A stretch of DNA of 11,965 nucleotides, taken from Candidatus Altimarinota bacterium. Its GTDB lineage: Bacteria > Patescibacteriota > Gracilibacteria > BD1-5 > UBA2023. The notes below the pieces were generated by a model that saw only the letters and a program-made list of their open reading frames with translations, made no database searches and had not been told where the DNA came from. The stretch spans positions 1 to 11,965 of the forward strand of contig DNKW01000090.1 of the NCBI GenBank assembly GCA_003488655.1. The letters are read 5' to 3'. A program made the translations under genes and the position numbers. Of this stretch, positions 7,764 to 11,965 are shown piece by piece. The first letter of the stretch is position 1. Each line of letters starts with the position of its first letter.

Positions 7764-10283
7764 TTACTCTGTCATGCTAAATCCTGGCGGCGGTGCTGTT
7801 TGAAGTCTGTTATCATATTCTATAACGAGAGGGTATCCTATTCCGGCTGAAGGCACTAAGATTGCAGCCCCAGGACTTGACGACAGAGTTCCTGTGTAGA
7901 ATCGGAAGTAGTTGAGATCATACCGCTTCGCTTCTTTATCAGTACAAGTTCCCGCACCATATGGGCATTTGAGTGGTGTCATAGAGGCTCATCCGATGGT
8001 ATTATCTGAAATGATAGATCCTTCTATGAAGAGCTGTCCGGTGGCCGTTTGTGCATTCGGTGAAATATCAGAATAATAGATATTGGATCTACCGGAGATA
8101 ATGCTCTTATCTGTATAGAGAACAGCGGCAATATTGGAGACATTTTTACTGATATAGATTCTTCCTCCCAGTCCGGCATCATCCTCGAGAACGATAATAC
8201 CCTTTATAGTGGCACTATTTGTGATATTGTTATCAATAGTGACATTTCCTCATTTTACGATGATCGTATCTTTTCCTCCTGGCCAAGTTGCCGGGATAGT
8301 ATAATCCCCTGTGTGAACCTCATAATTGGCAGCCGGTGGGACTCCTCATCTCGTCATGATTTCCACATTTTTATGAATGGCATTTTTAATATCGGTACGA
8401 GTAAGGGAGCCAACCTTATTGGTATCGTTTCCCTGAAGAACATCGATAGAGTTACGAGCATTCGTCATACCGAGAATCTTTACGGATTGGTTTACTACCC
8501 CTACTCCCGTATCAGCAATTGAAAGGATAGTTCCATCCGCCAATGTAGTTGAACTATTATTGCGACTATAAGAAGGATATTTTACATCCACGCCACCATT
8601 TTTATAAGCAATCTCAGAGGTGTATTTTACAACACTATTTGCTGGTGTTGCGTAGATAATCTTTGGTATCCATGAGAATCCCATAGTGCTATTAAGATTT
8701 GCTGGAGACATAAGGATATTGGAAGAGTCTGGACGATTACAGGCGCTATCAGAGTATGTATATGCTCCGTTAAATGTAGTGATTGTCTTCATATATCCGT
8801 TACAAATCTCCGTTCCTCCGGTGATATTCGATGGATTCTGGTAAGATATCAAGATATTGCTATCAATATCCAAAATGTGTGCTACTTTTGGACTTGTGAG
8901 GGATGCTGTTGTTGCAGTTAAAAGGTTTGCGCTAAAGTCTGTAGCGTATCCCTGCAAGATAGTCCAATTATCACTATTTGTAACATTTCCAATAAAGAGC
9001 GCTGGAGCGAATCTCAAATTATTTATGCCTATTTTATTTTTTTTATCAATCTGCCCTCCCGTTTCACCAACTCCGGAATTCCCACCCATGGCAAGAACTT
9101 CATAAGTGAGTTTTTGAAGGGAAATATTATTTGGGTTGGTAAACGCATAGCCTGCTTTTGTTGGGGCATATGAAGAAATATTGAGAGAGTAATTTCCAGA
9201 AGTGTTGCTGTCAATACCTACTGTTCCGTTAGAATAAGTAAGTCCTGCGAAACTACTTCCAGGAAATTGAATCGCATCTCCAAGAATTCCCCCGATAGAA
9301 AGAGATTGATCTTTATCCACATTGTTATTGAATGCCACGCGAACATTTACCGTCTTAATGCCTGGCTCATTTTTTATTGGATTTCCGTACTGATCACGAA
9401 GATTGAGGCTCATAGAATGAATATCGGAAGCATCCGCTACTTTTGATTCAGCAAAAGTTGAGGCATAAGCGGAAGCGCTTCCGCCAGCCGTAAAGCCATC
9501 AATTGGAGTGGTGATTGTGTCGGCCGGAACATCTGCAACTACTTGTACACTTCATTCGGAACTATTTCCGAACGGATCCGTTATCTTCAGATAGTAAGAC
9601 TTTGTCTTGCGGAAATCATGGGAAAAACTTGAAGTGGAAGATATACTGGAAGTGGTAGCAGTGCTGCCCCAGTTTTCAACTGTAAATATATAACTCGACC
9701 CTACTGGCACTATTGGCGATGGATCACTCACCGTAAATGTCTTTGAGTTATTTGCAGCAAATGGCTTGAAATTGGCGGTTATATCCGGGGCGGTTATATC
9801 CGTCATAACACCTTCCATATTAATCCAGCCCAAATTTTCACTCCAAGCGAATCCATGGAATTTCCCCGCAGCCTTATCAAAAAAAACATCGGAATTTAAA
9901 AAATTTGTTGTACTTACAACGCCGCGTGGATTAAAAGAAATCCATCCCGCATTCTGCGACCAGGCAAATCCAACCATCGACATATTATTTCCAGCCCCCG
10001 TGAGTTTAGCTCCGTTTACACCCAATCCCCCAAAGGTCATCCACCCCGCATTCTGCGACCAAAAGGTTCCGACAAAATCAAGAGTATTTCCATTGATGGA
10101 AACTCTCTCTGAATATGGAAGTCCCGTGGTAGAATCAAACATCAGATTTCCCGCATTTTCTCCGGTAGCAATTCCAACAACCGGAGCAACAGTTGATAAC
10201 GTAGAAGTTGCTGCAAAAGAAGTCGATATACAGGTGCCAAAAGCGATATAAAGAAGTATTATATACAAAGAGAAGCGTTTCAT
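7764..10283 (-). CDS. Large secreted surface protein with WS(Q/E)NxGW repeats, 839 aa
   Basis: The frame runs from ATG 10283 to TAA 7764-7766 with four UGA-Gly codons (9552-9554, 8346-8348, 8250-8252, 7989-7991). A signal peptide (MKRFSLYIILLYIAFGTCIS, cleavage after TSFA near residue 24) is followed by three copies of an aromatic repeat: TFWSQNAGWMTF (about 73-84), FAWSQNAGWISF (about 106-117) and FAWSENLGWINM (about 145-156), spaced 33-39 residues. Similar AWSENxGWI repeats are familiar from surface proteins of CPR bacteria (recalled, not searched). The middle is a long beta-rich, Ser/Thr/Asn-rich region with PKD- or Ig-like character (for example SYYLKITDPFGNSS, residues about 230-243, just before the UGA Gly 244). 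The C-terminal part has repeated short beta strands (NVTIDNNI, GRIYISKNVS, GQLFIEGSII), which look like a beta-helix or right-handed solenoid. There is no C-terminal sorting signal or transmembrane helix. An adhesin or appendage component is the likely role, by inference. Confidence 0.88.
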
Positions 10284-10313
10284 ACAGAGAAAAGTAAGAA
10301 AGTAAATGTATGA

Positions 10314-11321
10314 TTATTTTTGTTTATTCATCTGTTCCAAAATCAGTTTTACCGTATCATCACACTGTTTCCGGGTTCCTGCATCGCTTATCTTCGCACA
10401 CGTAGCAGTATCTTTATTGACTACCCCCGCCTTGAGGAGAAGTGTGTCGGTACATTTTGTCTTCAGATCGGCAGTGATAATGTTCGCACAGAGCGACAGA
10501 TTGTTTTCTGCAAGAGCTTTCTCGAGAAGATTTATATCATTCATACGAGCAAATTGTGTCGTACAAGAAGCTTTGCGTGTGATATCGACAATCTTCGCAC
10601 AGAGCGAGCCATCTTTATTTTCCATAGTGAGGGTCATATAAACGGTGTCGCTACATGTATTCTTCATATTCACATCTTGAATCTGTCTACAGACTTTTAT
10701 ATCCTTGGTCGTTGTCCCCTTTTGAAGGAGATCAATATCGGCATCTTTCTCGATGCGATTCGTACAGTAGTCTTTATCCGCTCAGGAAAGGCTTGCGCAA
10801 GCATCAACGGTCCCGGAAAACGATGCATCTTCGATCTTTGCAAAAACCACATTCTTCGTACAGGCATTTTTGAGATCGCTGTCTCCGGTAATCTTATCAC
10901 AATCAGATTGTTTAAGGGAAGTTATAGCAGAATCATAAGCGAAACTGCTCGTGCAACGACTCTTGGTCGTAATATCAGTAATCTTGTCACACAATGTCAC
11001 ATCTTTTTCCTTGGAAGCCTGTGCGGAATAGACGTTATCAGAACATTCCGCCTTGAGTGTATCATTATCGATGATTTTCTCACAAGCGGTGATATCAAGG
11101 GCATCCACAGCGCTATTATAAAGAGCATAATCATCCATTTTCTTTTGGAGCTGCTTTTGTTCCGCTTCATAAAGAGATTCTGGATCATCGAGACTGATTA
11201 TCTTTCTCTGTATATTTGTTTCTCATATATTTGTCTTTTTCTTGGTCATAAAGAATCCAAAAGCCATGACTCCCACCAGAAGGATAACTAAAGTCATTTG
11301 TAAAATAGGAAGTTTCTTCAT
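10314..11321 (-). CDS. Membrane-anchored protein of eight Cys-pair repeats, 335 aa, unknown function
   Basis: ATG 11321 to TAA 10314-10316, with UGA-Gly at residues 33 and 180. One N-terminal transmembrane helix (about 6-24) is followed by a charged linker (to about 65). Eight tandem repeats with consensus CxKIxDxxxKxxC then fill the rest. The cysteine pairs are 80/93, 111/123, 141/154, 175/186, 211/223, 241/253, 278/290 and 308/320. All 16 cysteines belong to pairs 11-13 residues apart, and the repeats begin every 30-37 residues. The spacing and the hydrophobic/Ala/Leu segments between pairs suggest a helical-hairpin solenoid, each unit stapled by a disulfide and lying outside the membrane. 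The fourth repeat is degenerate (CASLSGADKDYC). I know no named family. It is the first gene of a co-directional cluster, 30 bases before the surface protein at 7764-10283, so the two are probably co-transcribed and may interact. Confidence 0.88.
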
Positions 11322-11352
11322 AAAAAGCAAGATATAGAATAAAAACGGTCTA

Positions 11353-11380
11353 ATTATGGTATATAAATAAAAAAATGCAA
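11353..11380 (-). promoter_or_regulatory. Possible sigma70-type promoter for the three-gene exported cluster
   Basis: On the - strand TTGCAT (11375-11380), a 16-base spacer and CATAAT (11353-11358) lie upstream of ATG 11321, in the gap between rsmE and the cluster. The -10 matches five of six bases and the -35 is weak. AT-richness makes chance matches likely, but the position, with a leader of about 25 bases, fits. Confidence 0.4.
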
Positions 11381-11428
11381 AAGTTTTTATTATGAATACT
11401 CCCATTTTTTACATAAGTAATCCTCTCA

Positions 11429-11965
11429 TTATTTCTGAATAAGAAAAAATGCAACAATCGGTCCGGTTGTTTCGGTACGAAGAACCCGATTTCAAAGGTG
11501 GATTTTTTGTATATTCTTTTCTTCAAAAAAAGATATCTCTTCTCTCGACCATCAGCCCTCCGGTCAGACGAAAATATTAATGGGCGAGTTTTTTATATCG
11601 ATATCACGTATATGTTTACTCCCCTGCTCTTCCGTATGAAGTACGTAACTTTGTCTATTTTCTGGAACTATCATTCGGTCTTCCAAAAAAATAACGGATG
11701 GAGGGAGATTTCCTCCGCATTGTTCGGTTGCCTCTCGTACTATTTCCTGGAAACGTTCTATTTTATGTGCCGTTACAAGAAGGCGTTGACTTCTTTCCGG
11801 TCGAAAGAATATAAACTCCCGTATTCAAACTTCCACTCCTTTTTGTAGAATGTATTCTATCTTGTCGTACTTGTTGGGCAGAGCTTGATAGAGCCTGACG
11901 CATGTCTTTGAATCGGATACGTTTTCATAAGCTTTTACAAAGGACAATCCTATCCCCTTTTTAGT
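11429..11965 (-). CDS. rsmE: 16S rRNA (uracil1498-N3)-methyltransferase RsmE, C-terminal part (5' end outside window)
   Basis: RsmE is a SPOUT-fold enzyme that methylates N3 of U1498 in 16S rRNA using S-adenosylmethionine. The last 178 codons are visible, ending at TAA 11429-11431. Family motifs are clear: ALPNKYDKIEYILQKGVEVG (start of the SPOUT domain), REATEQCGG, then FVGPEGGWSREEI and HLGNRVLRTETTGPIVAF, which form the SAM-binding knot. TGA codons at 11825-11827, 11564-11566, 11552-11554 and 11492-11494 encode the Gly of GVEVG, the first Gly of GPEGG, its last Gly and the Gly of HLGNR; the last three are invariant or nearly so in the family. This is the strongest evidence in the window for UGA=Gly. 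The usual protein is about 240 aa, so some 60-70 residues (the PUA-like domain) are missing upstream. With the standard code this gene would be broken beyond recognition. Confidence 0.95.

Noticed and set aside
10320..11291. A 323-codon open frame on the + strand opposite the Cys-pair repeat gene
   Set aside because: The - strand frame has a membrane anchor and eight regular repeats. The + strand translation is an antisense echo of those repeats.
1067..11965. Interpretation of the broken frames as pseudogenes or sequencing errors
   Set aside because: All interruptions are TGA, never TAA or TAG, the frames stay in phase across them, and conserved motifs continue on both sides with Gly expected at the TGA.
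1..11965. tRNA, rRNA, CRISPR arrays, transposases, toxin-antitoxin pairs, riboswitches
   Set aside because: Looked for by eye on both strands; no regular spaced repeats, cloverleaf, transposase motif or aptamer pattern was found.

Overview
The window reads as bacterial chromosome from a candidate-phylum (CPR/Patescibacteria) organism that uses genetic code 25, in which UGA means glycine. That points to Gracilibacteria or Absconditabacteria (SR1). With the standard code almost every gene is cut into fragments. With UGA read as Gly, eight genes become continuous, and in conserved proteins the UGA codons fall on glycines that the families conserve: both variable positions of GPEGG and the LG of LGNRVLRTE in RsmE, and the pore-loop Gly of GYVG in ClpC. 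I count 34 in-frame UGA codons. None lies in the 304 visible codons of dnaB. The base composition looks moderate (about 40% GC by eye, not counted), which I lean towards Gracilibacteria, but phylum assignment is inference.

Layout from left to right. The C-terminal two thirds of the replicative helicase DnaB lies on the + strand (1-915). A long nested hairpin (948-1067) fills the convergent gap. Two unrecognised Sec-exported proteins follow on the - strand (1067-2365 and 2567-4171), separated by a small MITE-like inverted-repeat element (2393-2541). Next is a divergent promoter region, with one promoter for the exported protein on the - strand and another for a newly recognised 57-aa gene on the + strand (4317-4490) that contains two UGA-Gly codons. 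A perfect 14-bp stem shared by both strands (4498-4535) ends both that small gene and the convergent clpC (4536-7112, -).

Upstream of clpC, behind its own terminator, is a tight three-gene - strand cluster of membrane or exported proteins: a protein with eight repeats, each carrying a cysteine pair (10314-11321), a large surface protein with WS(Q/E)NxGW repeats (7764-10283), and a small membrane-anchored Cys-rich protein (7236-7718). A plausible promoter precedes the cluster. The last feature is rsmE (11429-11965, -), cut by the window edge.

The housekeeping genes (dnaB, clpC, rsmE) surround five uncharacterised envelope or secreted proteins, which together make up about half of the window. 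Lineages with this code are thought to live attached to, or prey on, other bacteria, so the exported proteins are candidates for cell-surface contact structures, but nothing in the sequence proves this. Start codons lack Shine-Dalgarno sequences and often follow pyrimidine-rich leaders. I see no tRNA, rRNA, CRISPR array or transposase, and no gene-free stretch longer than 300 bases.
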